Shown here piece by piece: positions 36,985-48,011 of a stretch of 64,000 bases of DNA (the first letter of the stretch is position 1; each line of letters starts with the position of its first letter). The stretch is taken from assembly GCF_003001815.1 (NCBI RefSeq), contig NZ_PVMZ01000021.1:62001-126000 (forward strand). The letters run 5' to 3'. Under the pieces are notes generated by a model that searched no databases, had not been told where the DNA came from, and saw nothing but the letters and a program-made list of their open reading frames with translations. A program made the position numbers and the translations under genes. The DNA comes from Actinoplanes italicus (GTDB lineage: Bacteria; Actinomycetota; Actinomycetes; Mycobacteriales; Micromonosporaceae).

Positions 36985-37431
36985 GTGAGCGTGCGTGAAG
37001 CTACATTCCTCGGTTTCGGGAACCCTGTCGATCCTCGTCCTGACGAGTTGCAGGCATGGGCATACAACCCCGAGTCGGTTCCCCTGCACACGATGCCGAA
37101 AGACTGGGATCTGCTGATCTCCGGCGACGTGCTCGGGCCGACACTCTTCGAACTGGCGATGGACCGGCAGTGCCCGGCCCGCCGGTTCGCACAGCACTGC
37201 ATGTACATCTACGCTGCGGACGGTCTGCGGCAGAACGCGAGCGGGCAGCGCAAGCGCCGGCTCAAGAAGTACGTCGAGCGCGCGGAGGAGGTCGGCGACG
37301 AGCCGATGCAGATCTGGGCGCACAACTGCCGGGTCCTCATGACCCGGCCGGAGCTCTTCGACCACCACGACTGGATGGAGGGCGGCCTGGTGCGCTACCC
37401 GCGCCGGCTGGGCCTGTTCAATCGCCGCTGA
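36985..37431 (+). CDS. Conserved actinobacterial protein of unknown function
   Basis: A 148-residue soluble protein with GTG start 36985. It has an amino-terminal part resembling GNPVDPRPDELQAWAY, a Cys-containing middle (DRQCPARRFAQHCMYIYAAD) and a basic, helical second half (GQRKRRLKKYVERAEE) followed by a Trp/His-rich end (HDWMEGGLVRYPRRLG). Similar proteins exist near actinobacterial dnaK operons to my recollection, but no function is known to me. It has its own promoter region (184 bp upstream) and a shared terminator with hspR. Confidence 0.65.
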   Translation: MSVREATFLGFGNPVDPRPDELQAWAYNPESVPLHTMPKDWDLLISGDVLGPTLFELAMDRQCPARRFAQHCMYIYAADGLRQNASGQRKRRLKKYVERAEEVGDEPMQIWAHNCRVLMTRPELFDHHDWMEGGLVRYPRRLGLFNRR

Positions 37432-37468
37432 GTCACCCGGAGTGATGCGGCAATAACTACACGTAGTG

Positions 37469-37496
37469 ACGGCGGCCCCTCATGAGGGGCCGCCGT
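37469..37496. terminator. Bidirectional terminator between 36985-37431 and hspR
   Basis: ACGGCGGCCCCTC at 37469-37481 and GAGGGGCCGCCGT at 37484-37496 form a 13-bp perfect stem with a minimal loop. TTCGTTATCT follows on the plus strand. It lies between convergent genes. Confidence 0.85.
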
Positions 37497-37499
37497 TCG

Positions 37500-37943
37500 T
37501 TATCTGTCCGGCGACCTGCGCGGCCGCCACACCACCAGAGCCGTCGAGTGGGTCTCCTGACGGACGAGATCGCGGCCCGCGTACGGGCTGCTCATCGCCT
37601 CCATCTGGGCCATCCGGGTGTACGCCGACTCGAGTTCCTGCTCCAGCTCGGCCACCCGCTGCTGCAGGTCGCTGACCAGCTGCTCCAGGCCGATGATGCG
37701 CTTGATGCCGGCCAGGTTGACGCCGTCCTCCTGGCTGAGCCGCTGCACCTCGCGGAGCAGGGCCACGTCACGTTCGCTGTACCGCCTGCCACCTCCGCCG
37801 GCCCGGCCGGGCTGCACCAGCCCGAGCCGGTCGTACTGCCGGAGCGTCTGTGGGTGCATCCCGGCCAGCCGGGCGGCCACCGAGATGATCAAAACCTTCG
37901 CGTCGGAGGCCTGTTCCATCGAGATGCTGATCTCTTCATACAT
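37500..37943 (-). CDS. hspR: Heat-shock repressor HspR (MerR family)
   Basis: A 147-residue repressor. The MerR-type HTH occupies about 17-85: VLIISVAARLAGMHPQTLRQ, RLGLVQPGRAGGGGRRY, SERDVALLREVQRL. A coiled coil follows (LEQLVSDLQQRVAELEQELE). HspR binds HAIR repeats and uses DnaK as co-repressor in studied actinomycetes. ATG 37943 is preceded by GGAGG at six bases. It is the last gene of dnaK-grpE-dnaJ-hspR, giving autoregulation through the dnaK promoter HAIR element. Confidence 0.95.
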   Translation of the reverse strand: MYEEISISMEQASDAKVLIISVAARLAGMHPQTLRQYDRLGLVQPGRAGGGGRRYSERDVALLREVQRLSQEDGVNLAGIKRIIGLEQLVSDLQQRVAELEQELESAYTRMAQMEAMSSPYAGRDLVRQETHSTALVVWRPRRSPDR

Positions 37944-37964
37944 GTGCCACCTCCCGGGAGGGTC

Positions 37965-39173
37965 CTAACCGGCAGCCCGGCGCAGTCGGGCGTCGATGCG
38001 TTCCCGCGCCGGCGGCGGGGTGAGTTTCGCGAATTTCTCCAGCACGTCACGCGCCTCGCCGGTCACCCCGGCCGGGATCTGCACGTCCACCGTGACGATC
38101 AGGTCGCCCGCCTGGCCCTCCTTGCGGACCACGCCCTTGCCGCGGGCCCGCAGTTTCCGGCCGCTCGGTGTACCCGGAGGCACCCGCAGCGTGACCGGGC
38201 CGTCCAGGGTGGGCACCTTGAGGTCGGTACCGAGTACGGCCTCGGCGATCGTGATCGGCACGGTCAGGGTCAGGTCGTCGCCGCTGCGCCCGAACAGGTC
38301 GTCGGGACGGACCTTGACCTGCACGTACAGGTCGCCGGCCGGCCCGTTGCGGTCACCCGGCTCGCCCCGGCCGCTGAGCCGGATCCGCTGGCCGTCGGCC
38401 ACACCCGCCGGGAACCTGACGTTGATCGTGCGGGTCTTGGTGACCCCGCCGGTGCCGCGGCACTCCGGGCACTTCTCGTCCACGATGCTGCCCGAGCCCT
38501 GACAGTCACGGCACGGCTCGGAGAAGCTGAACGAACCCTGGTTGCTGGAGATCAGGCCGGTGCCGTGGCACTTCGCGCACGACCGCGGTGTCGTACCCGG
38601 TTTGGCGCCACTGCCCCGGCAGGTGTCGCAGGCACCCGGCGTCCGCAGGGACAGCGGCAGCGTCGTCCCGCGGACGGCCTGCGCGAAGTCGAGGGTCACC
38701 TCGGTCTCCACGTCGCGCCCGCGCTGCGGCCCGCGCCGGGCGGCGCCGGCCGGTCCGGGCCCACCCGCCTGCCCACCGGAGAAGATCGAGCTGAAGATGT
38801 CGGAGAAGCCCGAGCCACCGAACCGCCGGTCCGCCCCCGCTCCGCCGGCCGCGCCGGCGAAGCCGCCGAACAGGTCCGACGGGTCGAACTGGGTACCACC
38901 GCCGCCGGTACGGGCTCCGCGCCGGAACGCGCCCGAGCCGAACAGCGAGCGCATCTCGTCGTACTCTTTGCGCTTCTTGTCGTCGGCGAGCACGTCATAG
39001 GCCTCGGAGGCGGCCTTGAACTTCTCCTCCGCCTCCTTGTTACCGGGATTCCGGTCGGGATGGAGATCGCGGGCGAGCTTCCGGTACGCCTTCTTGATCT
39101 CGTCGGGGGAGGCGGACCGGGTTACACCGAGCACGGCGTAGAAGTCCTTCTCGAGCCAGTCCTTCGAGCTCAT
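37965..39173 (-). CDS. dnaJ: Co-chaperone DnaJ (Hsp40)
   Basis: A 402-residue type I J-protein. The J domain (8-75) has RDLHPDRNPG with the HPD motif that stimulates DnaK ATPase. A Gly/Phe/Arg-rich stretch follows (80-160), then four CxxCxGxG zinc-binding repeats between about 190 and 265 (CDTCRGSG, CAKCHGTG, CRDCQGSG, CPECRGTG), and the two beta-sandwich substrate domains. Length is normal. It lies 74 bp after grpE and 21 bp before hspR in the dnaK operon. Confidence 0.97.
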   Translation of the reverse strand: MSSKDWLEKDFYAVLGVTRSASPDEIKKAYRKLARDLHPDRNPGNKEAEEKFKAASEAYDVLADDKKRKEYDEMRSLFGSGAFRRGARTGGGGTQFDPSDLFGGFAGAAGGAGADRRFGGSGFSDIFSSIFSGGQAGGPGPAGAARRGPQRGRDVETEVTLDFAQAVRGTTLPLSLRTPGACDTCRGSGAKPGTTPRSCAKCHGTGLISSNQGSFSFSEPCRDCQGSGSIVDEKCPECRGTGGVTKTRTINVRFPAGVADGQRIRLSGRGEPGDRNGPAGDLYVQVKVRPDDLFGRSGDDLTLTVPITIAEAVLGTDLKVPTLDGPVTLRVPPGTPSGRKLRARGKGVVRKEGQAGDLIVTVDVQIPAGVTGEARDVLEKFAKLTPPPARERIDARLRRAAG

Positions 39174-39247
39174 TCAGTCCACCTCCTCGACTTGTCTGCG
39201 ACGCCCCGCCCGCCGGTGATCGGCGAGCGGGGCACAGGTCACTGATC

Positions 39248-39858
39248 TCACTCCGGATCGGCGACCGCGACCATTGCCGGGCGCAGCAGACGCTCGCCCA
39301 GTGTGTAGCCACGGCGCATCACCTCGACGCAGGTCGGCTCGTCGACGTCCGCGGACGTCTGGTGCGCGACCGCCTCGTGGCGATTGGGGTCGAAGGGGTC
39401 ACCCTTCTCCCCGAAGGCCGCCAGACCCAGCTTGCCGGTCACCGCGGTGAGCTGCTCGGCCACCGAGGCGAACGGGCCCACCAGGTCACCGTGCTCCCGG
39501 GCCCGGTCGATGTCGTCCAGGACCGGCAGCAGGTCGGTGAGCACCTTGCCGGTGGTCTGCTCGGCCGCGGCACCCCGGTCGCGATCGACCCGCTTGCGGT
39601 AGTTGGCGTACTCCGCCGTCACGCGCTGGAGGTCGTGGGTCCGCTCCTCCAGCTCGTTGCGCAGGGCCTCCAACTCGGCACCGAGGGCGGACTTGCCGTC
39701 CCCGGCCGCCGAGGCCTCGTCCTCCTCGGGTGCACGGTGTGCGCCGGCCTTCTTCAGCACCGGCTCCTCGGCGGGAGTCTCCTCGGCCGTCGAATCGATC
39801 TCGCCCTGGATGACTTCCCGCTCGGCCTCGAGGCCGTCGTTGTCGTCGTCCTTGGCAC

Positions 39859-39862
<4 letters not shown>
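39248..39862 (-). CDS. grpE: Nucleotide exchange factor GrpE
   Basis: A 204-residue protein. Residues 1-65 are acidic and disordered (KDDDNDGLEAEREVIQGEID), 70-115 form a long coiled-coil helix (LEALRNELEERTHDLQRVTA, then EYANYRKRVDRDR), and the C-terminal beta wing has FDPNRHEAVAHQ and CVEVMRRGYTLGERLLRPAM, the GrpE signature. It releases ADP from DnaK. GTG 39862 overlaps the dnaK stop by 4 bp (GTGA), so translation is coupled. Confidence 0.96.
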
Positions 39863-41703
<1,841 letters not shown>

Positions 41704-41744
41704 GGGTGGTCCTCGCTTCTCACAGCTTGGTTTCGCGTACGAAG

Positions 41745-41765
41745 GTTGAGTGGAACAGACTCAAT
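41745..41765. promoter_or_regulatory. HAIR element (HspR operator) upstream of dnaK
   Basis: GTTGAGT - GGAACAG - ACTCAAT at 41745-41765 matches CTTGAGT-N7-ACTCAAG in 12 of 14 arm positions and is symmetric over six bases. It lies 42-62 bp before the dnaK start in the divergent gap with the GTPase pair, so HspR bound here could affect both directions. Confidence 0.9.
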
Positions 41766-41797
41766 GATGCCACGGCCTCGCACACCGTCAAATCGAA

Positions 41798-41818
41798 GTT
41801 GAGCCACCCGGGCGCAAG
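41798..41818. promoter_or_regulatory. Second, degenerate HAIR-like site upstream of dnaK
   Basis: GTTGAGC - CACCCGG - GCGCAAG has a good left half and a weaker right half (5 of 7), at the same 7-bp spacing, 32 bp beyond the first HAIR. Two-site arrangements occur at known HspR targets. Binding here is inference. Confidence 0.5.
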
Positions 41819-41911
41819 GCGGTGCTGAGAGAGCGCACCGACACATACCTGTCAGGTCACGGCATACCGGCACCCGTTGTCCTGGATGCATAGATCAGGC
41901 ACGCTTTACCC

Positions 41912-43795
41912 GTGACGACGCACGGAGACGCGGTCGGTCCGTCGGCCCTATCCGCCGTCCCCGCCCAATCGGATGAGAAGAACCAGGTCAGCATGGCCAC
42001 AGGTGGCCTACCAGAGCGTACGGGGGCGAGCCCGATCCGTCCGGAAAACCACGGAAACCGCCCCGAACCGGTCGAAGCGCCACCCGCTGTCGGACGTCTG
42101 GCGACGGCCCTGAGCCGATTGCGCTCGGCGCTCGGCGCGGTCTCGTACCCCCTGGTCCTCCCCTCCGCGGACGAGGCCCGGCGAGTCGGTTCGGCCCTGA
42201 CCGCCCAGCTCGAGGACTATCTGCTCCCACGCCTGGCACGCCTTGACGCACCCTTGCTGGTGGTCGTCGGCGGGTCCACCGGAGCCGGTAAGTCGACCCT
42301 GGTCAACAGCCTGGTTCAAGCCCCGGTGAGTACGGCCGGCGTGCTCCGGCCGACCACACGGTCACCGGTGCTGGTGACCCACCCCGACGACGTCCAGTGG
42401 TTCGGCCGAGGCGGACTGCTGCCCGGCCTGACCCGCACCGGCGAGTCCAGCACCGCGGCGGACGTCCTCCAGGTGGTCGCCACACCGACGATCGGACCGG
42501 GACTGGCCCTGCTGGACGCCCCCGACGTCGACTCGGTGGTCGACCAGAACCGCAAACTCGCCGCCCAGTTGCTGGCGGCAGCCGACCTGTGGCTCTTCGT
42601 CACCACGGCGGCGCGGTACGCCGACGCCGTCCCATGGGAACTGCTGACCACCGCCAAGCTGCGCGGCACGGTGATCGCGCTGGTCCTCGACCGGACCCCC
42701 GTCGACGCCGTCGCCGAGATCGCCGCCCACCTGGGTGAGATGCTGACCGCCAAAGACCTCGGCAACGCGCCGCTATTCGTGCTGCCCGAGACCGAATTGG
42801 ATCAGCGCGGCCTCCTGCCCGACTCGGCGATCGGGCCGATGCGGATCTGGTTCGCCCAGCTGGCCGGGGACGCCGGCGCCCGCAACACGGTCGTCCGCCA
42901 GACCCTCGACGGCGCGCTCAACGCTCTCGGCCCGGCGCTCGACGGGCTCGCCGAAGCCGCCGACGAACAGATCCGCACCGCACAGGGACTCGACGAGCGG
43001 GTCGAAGCCGCCTACCGCACCGCCCGGACCACCGTCGAGGAGGGACTCCGCGACGGCCGGCTGCTCCGCGGCGAGGTCCTGGCCCGCTGGCAGGAGTACG
43101 TCGGCACCGGTGACCTGATCCGTAACCTCGAATCCCGGGTGGGACACCTGCGCGACCGGTTCTTCGCCGCCCTCAGCGGGCGCGCCGCACCCGGCCAGAA
43201 CCTGCGCGTGGCGCTCGAGTCCCAGCTGGTCACGCTCCTGCGCGGGGTCGCTGCGGACGCTGCCGAACAGGCATACGCCGCGTGGCAGGCCCACCCGGCC
43301 GGAGCCGCCCTGCTCGAACCGGACCTCCAGCACGCGTCCGCCGACCTGCCGCAGCGCGCCGACCGCCTGGTCCGCGACTGGCAGCAATGGGTTCTCGAAC
43401 TCGTCCGCTCCGAGGCGTCCGACAAGCGCGCGGTGGCACGCGGTGCCGCGTACGCGGTGAACGGGGCCGGACTCGCCGTCATGATCGCGGTCTTCACCGC
43501 GACCGCCTTCATCCCCACCGGCCTGGAGGTCGCTGCCGGCGCCGGCAGTGCCGTCGCCGCACAGAAGGTCCTCGAAGCCGTCTTCGGCGACCAGGCCATC
43601 CGCACCCTCGCCACCAAGGCCCGCACCGAGCTGCTCGACCGGGTCGAGAAACTGTTCGCCGCCGAGACCGCCCGATTCACCGAACGGACCTCGCCGGTAC
43701 GCCTCGAGACGTCGCATGGCACGCTTCTGCGCCAAGCCGCCGCTGAGGTGGAGAACGCCAGGAAGGAACTCGCTTTGACCGGGTCCGGGTCATGA
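41912..43795 (+). CDS. Dynamin-like GTPase (first of a pair)
   Basis: A 627-residue large GTPase. It has a P-loop GGSTGAGKST at 120-129 (G1), a conserved Thr in RPTTRSP (G2), LLDAPDVDSVV (G3), and a long helical C-terminal part with two adjacent hydrophobic segments near 515-550 (GAGLAVMIAVFTATAF then LEVAAGAGSAVAAQ). This is the layout of bacterial dynamin-like proteins, including the mycobacterial IniA/IniC pair. The start may be GTG 41912 or ATG 41993; no clear Shine-Dalgarno. The next gene overlaps the stop by 4 bp (ATGA). Divergent from dnaK. Confidence 0.78.
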   Translation: MTTHGDAVGPSALSAVPAQSDEKNQVSMATGGLPERTGASPIRPENHGNRPEPVEAPPAVGRLATALSRLRSALGAVSYPLVLPSADEARRVGSALTAQLEDYLLPRLARLDAPLLVVVGGSTGAGKSTLVNSLVQAPVSTAGVLRPTTRSPVLVTHPDDVQWFGRGGLLPGLTRTGESSTAADVLQVVATPTIGPGLALLDAPDVDSVVDQNRKLAAQLLAAADLWLFVTTAARYADAVPWELLTTAKLRGTVIALVLDRTPVDAVAEIAAHLGEMLTAKDLGNAPLFVLPETELDQRGLLPDSAIGPMRIWFAQLAGDAGARNTVVRQTLDGALNALGPALDGLAEAADEQIRTAQGLDERVEAAYRTARTTVEEGLRDGRLLRGEVLARWQEYVGTGDLIRNLESRVGHLRDRFFAALSGRAAPGQNLRVALESQLVTLLRGVAADAAEQAYAAWQAHPAGAALLEPDLQHASADLPQRADRLVRDWQQWVLELVRSEASDKRAVARGAAYAVNGAGLAVMIAVFTATAFIPTGLEVAAGAGSAVAAQKVLEAVFGDQAIRTLATKARTELLDRVEKLFAAETARFTERTSPVRLETSHGTLLRQAAAEVENARKELALTGSGS

Positions 43796-45456
43796 ACTTG
43801 GTACAGAAGGAACGCAACGACTCTGTCGACGCGGACTCCCTGACCCGCCGGCTGGAGGCGCTGGCCCGGTTCCTGCGGGTGGCCGACCCCTACCTGCCCG
43901 ACGGCGAGCTGGTGGCCGCCCACACGCTCGTCGAACGCGCCAGCGGCCGGCTCACGCTCTCCCTCGACCACACCGTGGTCGCGCTCGCCGGCAGCACCGG
44001 CAGCGGCAAGTCGAGCCTGTTCAACGCGCTGGCCCGGTTCAAGCTGTCGCCGGTCGGCGTACGCCGTCCGACCACCGGCACAGCACACGCCGTCGTCTGG
44101 GGCCCGCTGGAACCGGCGAACCGTCTGCTCGACTGGGTCGGCGTGCTGCCGCGGCAGCGGTTCGTCCGGGAGAGCGCTCTGGACGGCGACGACGAGGCCT
44201 CGCTGCGTGGGCTGGTCCTGCTCGACCTGCCCGACTTCGACTCGATCGAACGCGCTCATCAGCTCGAGGTGGACCGGCTGCTCGGCCTGGTCGACCAGAT
44301 CGTCTGGGTGGTCGATCCGCAGAAGTACGGCGACCGGGTGCTGCACCAGGCGTACCTCTCCCAGTTCGCCTCGCACGCCGGGGTCACCATCGTGGTCCTC
44401 AACCAGGCCGACCGGCTCAGCCCCGGCGACACCGAGGTGGTCCTGGCCGACCTGACCCGTCTCCTGACCGAGGACGGGCTCACCGGGACACCCGTCATCG
44501 CCACCTCGGCCAAGCAGCCGGGCATGCTCAGCGAGCTGCGGACCGCCCTGGAGGGCACGGTGGCGAACCGGCAGGCCGCGCTGCGCCGGCTCAGCGCCGA
44601 CCTGGACTTGGTGGGCGAGGAACTCGGCTCCATGATCGGGCCACCGGCCGCCGAGGACGAGGTCGACCGGACGACCGTGCGGCAGCTGTGCGACGCGCTC
44701 GCCGACTCCGCCGGAGTGCCGGCCGTGGCCGACTCGACCGCGGGCTCATACCGGCACCGGGCCGCGGCGGCGACCGGCTGGCCGCTGGTGCGGGGGCTGC
44801 GGAAGCTGCGGCCCGACCCGCTGCGCCGGCTGCACCTCGCCGAGCCGATCAAGACCGACTCGGTGTCCACGGATGTCGTTCCGCGTACCTCGGTGCCGGA
44901 GGCCGACGCCGCGCAGAAGTCGGCGGTGGGCCTGTCGGTGCGCGCCGTGGCGTCCCGCGCCGCGGCACCGCTGCCGGAGGTGTGGTCCCCGGCGCTCAAC
45001 AGCGCGGCCCGATCCAAGGCCGCCGACCTGCCGGACGCGCTCGACCGGGCCGTCGCGCAGACCGACCTCGGCCTGGAGAAGCCACCGGTCTGGTGGCGGG
45101 TGGTCGGCATCCTGCAGTGGGTGCTGCTCGCGACCGCGGCGGCCGGACTCGGCTGGCTCATCCTGGGGTACGCGCTGTCCGCTCTCGGCCTGCCCGAACT
45201 CGACAACCCCGAGGTCGGTGTCGTCCCGTTGCCAACCCTGCTGCTCCTCGCCGGTCTGGCCGGTGGTCTGCTGCTGTGGCTGATCCTCAAGCCGGTCATC
45301 GAAGCCGGCGCGCGACGGGCACGACGCCGGGCCGAACAGCGTTTGCGGGCGTCGGTCACCGAGGTCGGGCGTGCGCACGTGGTGGCTCCGGTGCGGGAGG
45401 TCCTCAACGCCTACGCCCAGGCGAGGGAAGCGCTCAGCGTCGTGCGTTCGGAGTAG
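43792..45456 (+). CDS. Dynamin-like / YfjP-type GTPase (second of a pair)
   Basis: A 554-residue GTPase with G1 GSTGSGKSS (67-75), G2 Thr in RRPTTGTAH, G3 LLDLPDFDSIE and G4 NQAD in VVLNQADRL. It carries two transmembrane helices near the C-terminus (about 437-466 and 478-502) between charged segments, so it is membrane anchored. It begins within the stop codon of the first GTPase (ATGA), so the two are translationally coupled and probably act as a hetero-oligomer in membrane remodelling or repair. Confidence 0.8.
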   Translation: MNLVQKERNDSVDADSLTRRLEALARFLRVADPYLPDGELVAAHTLVERASGRLTLSLDHTVVALAGSTGSGKSSLFNALARFKLSPVGVRRPTTGTAHAVVWGPLEPANRLLDWVGVLPRQRFVRESALDGDDEASLRGLVLLDLPDFDSIERAHQLEVDRLLGLVDQIVWVVDPQKYGDRVLHQAYLSQFASHAGVTIVVLNQADRLSPGDTEVVLADLTRLLTEDGLTGTPVIATSAKQPGMLSELRTALEGTVANRQAALRRLSADLDLVGEELGSMIGPPAAEDEVDRTTVRQLCDALADSAGVPAVADSTAGSYRHRAAAATGWPLVRGLRKLRPDPLRRLHLAEPIKTDSVSTDVVPRTSVPEADAAQKSAVGLSVRAVASRAAAPLPEVWSPALNSAARSKAADLPDALDRAVAQTDLGLEKPPVWWRVVGILQWVLLATAAAGLGWLILGYALSALGLPELDNPEVGVVPLPTLLLLAGLAGGLLLWLILKPVIEAGARRARRRAEQRLRASVTEVGRAHVVAPVREVLNAYAQAREALSVVRSE

Positions 45457-45489
45457 GTCCACTGGGTGCCGCGGGCGTAGGCTCGCGGC

Positions 45490-46692
45490 ATGTCCGCGCC
45501 CCGAACGGTGTACGACGCCGTGCTGCACGCAGCCCGTGACGTCACGAAACTCGGCTGCGCGCTCGACGCCGAGATGCTCGGTACCGCGCTGCTCGGCAGC
45601 GTCTACGCGGTGGCCCTCGACGACCGTGCCGAGGCGGTCCGCGACTTCGTGGGCCGGTTCCTCACGGCGACCACCGATCCGGACAGCCCGGCCACCACGA
45701 CCATCCGCGAGGTGTTCGCCGCGCTGGTCCCGGACGCCGACGGCGCGGCCGTGGTGGGTCACGCCCCGGACGCGCCGGTCTGGGCCGCCCAGCTCGGGCG
45801 GGTCCGGCCCACCGGCTGCTGGGCGTACGGCGATGTCTACGGCGATCAGACGTCCTACCTGGTCACCTTCGCCTACGACGACGGTTCCGACGGCGGGCCG
45901 GACCACGCGGTGGTGGCTCTCGTCGACCACAACATCGGCATCACCAAGGACGTTTTCGTCGCCACCTCGGCCGGCACCCTGCTCGATCAGGTGCGCGAGA
46001 TCTGTGCCGGCGATGAGCTGACCTGGTTCCGCAGTGAGGACCCGGGCCGTCTCCGCGACGAGGTGGGCCGGCACCTGCGGGTCACCGATGAGCTCGGCGA
46101 TCTGCCGGCGGACGGTTCGCTGGCCACCGACCGGGCGCTGGCGGCGGCCCGGATCTCACTGCTGCCGGCGGTGACCACGCCGCCGCTCGCCGAACCGGCC
46201 GGACCGGACGGCACCGACCTGGTCCGGGACTTCCTGGCCGCGCCGGAAGCGGTCCGGTTCGAGCTGCCCACCGGTTCGACCGTCACGCCGGACGGCGCCT
46301 CCCTCGACTTCTGCCTCGGCCTCGTGCTGGATCACGCGATGACCCTGCCCGGCGGTGATCCGCTGCGCTGGAGCCCGGCCGTCGCGGGACTGTTCCTGCT
46401 CGACTGGGTGCACCGGCGGGCCGTCCTCGACCTGGACGACGCGGCCATGATGCCGCGGGTGGTCCGCGCCTGGTCGGCGTATGCGACCCGGCGGCGCGGC
46501 CTGCCCGAGGCCGCGGCACAGGAGATCGAGACCGCGATGGAGGAGCTGATCCCGGAGTTCGCCCGGCTCTACACCACCGGCGAACGACGCAGCCCGGCCA
46601 CGGCGGCGGTGGCGCAGCTCATCGCCGAGGGTGTCGACCCGAGCGACTCGGCCGCCATCGACGCCTGGCTCGAGGCCAACCGAGACGAGTGA
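45490..46692 (+). CDS. Conserved hypothetical protein (possible actinobacterial family)
   Basis: A 400-residue soluble, acidic protein. Visible parts: LGTALLGSVYAVALDDRAEAVRDF, a beta-rich middle TSYLVTFAYDDG and HAVVALVDHNIGITKDVFVAT, and a helical C-terminus (EIETAMEELIPEFARLY). The second helical part, AVAQLIAEGVDPSDSAAIDAWL, resembles a C-terminal cap seen in several actinobacterial hypotheticals. ATG 45490. It follows the GTPase pair after 33 bp and may be in that operon. No function is recognised. Confidence 0.68.
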   Translation: MSAPRTVYDAVLHAARDVTKLGCALDAEMLGTALLGSVYAVALDDRAEAVRDFVGRFLTATTDPDSPATTTIREVFAALVPDADGAAVVGHAPDAPVWAAQLGRVRPTGCWAYGDVYGDQTSYLVTFAYDDGSDGGPDHAVVALVDHNIGITKDVFVATSAGTLLDQVREICAGDELTWFRSEDPGRLRDEVGRHLRVTDELGDLPADGSLATDRALAAARISLLPAVTTPPLAEPAGPDGTDLVRDFLAAPEAVRFELPTGSTVTPDGASLDFCLGLVLDHAMTLPGGDPLRWSPAVAGLFLLDWVHRRAVLDLDDAAMMPRVVRAWSAYATRRRGLPEAAAQEIETAMEELIPEFARLYTTGERRSPATAAVAQLIAEGVDPSDSAAIDAWLEANRDE

Positions 46693-46709
46693 CCCCGGCT
46701 GTGGGGTCA
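46690..46709. terminator. Compact hairpin formed by the two convergent stop codons
   Basis: TGACCCC at 46690-46696 and GGGGTCA at 46703-46709 are perfect 7-bp arms with a 6-nt loop. The TGA of the plus gene and the reverse-complement TGA of the minus gene are the two ends of the hairpin. It probably helps termination in both directions; there is no T-tract. Confidence 0.55.
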
Positions 46710-48011
46710 GCGGCGATTGATGTAGGGGGCGTCCGGGTTGGGTTCGGCGTGGTGCCGGCCGACCCGGGAGCTGCGGTCGTAGGAGGCACCGCGCTCGTCC
46801 GGGTAGTTCGTGTGCTCGGCACGGTGCTGGCCGCGGTAGGGCCGGTTCGCGAGCCGGTTCTCCTCGGAGTTGGAGTCGGTCAACAGCCGGCGCACGACGT
46901 TGAGGTCGCCTCCGCCATGATTCTGCTCCAGGATCCGGGACGAGCGGATGTTGTACGGGCGATCGGCCACTGCTGACCTCCGACTGTGCCGGGGCCGGTC
47001 CGATGACCGGCTTTCGTGAACTGCGGAACGGGACGACTCGGTGTCGCGCCGGGGCGGGTCCCCGGCCGGGCGTGAGCTGCTGGTCGTGGGGTCGGTATGA
47101 CGCCGGCCGGACCGCTCGTGCGGTGCGGTGGCGTTCTCGCAGGCGGGTTTCCGTCGACGAGGTTGCACCGGTGGCTCGTCCGAATTGTTGGAATGAGCGC
47201 GATCATTGCGCCCATCTCGGTCGCGGGTACCCCTTTCCGGACGTCCGGAACCGTTCGGGTCGGATTCACGACGGTCGGAATCGGGCTCGTCCGGCACCTC
47301 GGGCAGGCCGGGCACGGTCGGGAAGTCGCCGGGCAGCACCGGCTCGGGAATCCGGTCCTCCTCCGGCACGACCGGCAGATCCGGCACGACCGGAATCCGG
47401 GGCGCCACATGACGGTCCGGAGCGGAATCGCGCGACGTGTCGGGCCGGTGTGGGGGCGGGCCCCCGGGCGACACGGGCCGGTGTGAGGCGGCGTCGCGAG
47501 GCGGCACGGTGCGGGTGCCGGTGGGTTTGCGAGGCGGAGCCGGACGAGAGGTGGCGCTGGTCCGGGACGGCACCGGACTGGTCGAGGAGGGCGAGCCCTT
47601 CCCGGGCGAGGCAGAGTCAGGGTTCTCGGCACTCCCGGGGGCTGACGGGCCGGCCGGCGTGGGTTCGCGGGTGCTTTGGCCGTACCCACGTGGTGGTGAT
47701 TTTGAAAGGGACGTCGACGGTGCTGGGGCGGGATCCGGATCGATGGGCGCGGGCCGCACCGGACCGGTGGAGGGTGGCGGGAGGAACGGCACCTCCATGG
47801 CCCCCGGCCGGTCGTCGCCGGTGATCTCGCTGGATCCGGTGGTGAGGACGGCGAGGGTCGGCACCGAGGCGAGGCCGACGAGCATGGCGACCGTGAGCAC
47901 GTACCGCCGGGTGGGGCCGGAGAAGCCCAGATCCTCGCGGTACACCCCGTTGAGGCGCTTGCGCAGCACCTTGGGGGGCGGCGCATAGTCGTCGTCGGGC
48001 AGGTGCGGCAC
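46707..48011 (-). CDS. Single-pass membrane protein with Pro/Ser/Arg-rich extracytoplasmic region
   Basis: A 434-residue protein. A cytoplasmic head (KVLRKRLNGVYREDLGF) is followed by one transmembrane helix (about 40-57, VLTVAMLVGLASVPTLAVL) and a 375-residue low-complexity region rich in Pro, Ser, Arg and Asp. The C-terminus reads AEPNPDAPYINRR. The start is GTG 48011, preceded by GGGGGA at eight bases; a TTG five codons upstream is the other candidate. The Asp-Arg-rich tail could bind wall polymers. No family is recognised. Confidence 0.62.
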   Translation of the reverse strand: MPHLPDDDYAPPPKVLRKRLNGVYREDLGFSGPTRRYVLTVAMLVGLASVPTLAVLTTGSSEITGDDRPGAMEVPFLPPPSTGPVRPAPIDPDPAPAPSTSLSKSPPRGYGQSTREPTPAGPSAPGSAENPDSASPGKGSPSSTSPVPSRTSATSRPAPPRKPTGTRTVPPRDAASHRPVSPGGPPPHRPDTSRDSAPDRHVAPRIPVVPDLPVVPEEDRIPEPVLPGDFPTVPGLPEVPDEPDSDRRESDPNGSGRPERGTRDRDGRNDRAHSNNSDEPPVQPRRRKPACENATAPHERSGRRHTDPTTSSSRPAGDPPRRDTESSRSAVHESRSSDRPRHSRRSAVADRPYNIRSSRILEQNHGGGDLNVVRRLLTDSNSEENRLANRPYRGQHRAEHTNYPDERGASYDRSSRVGRHHAEPNPDAPYINRR

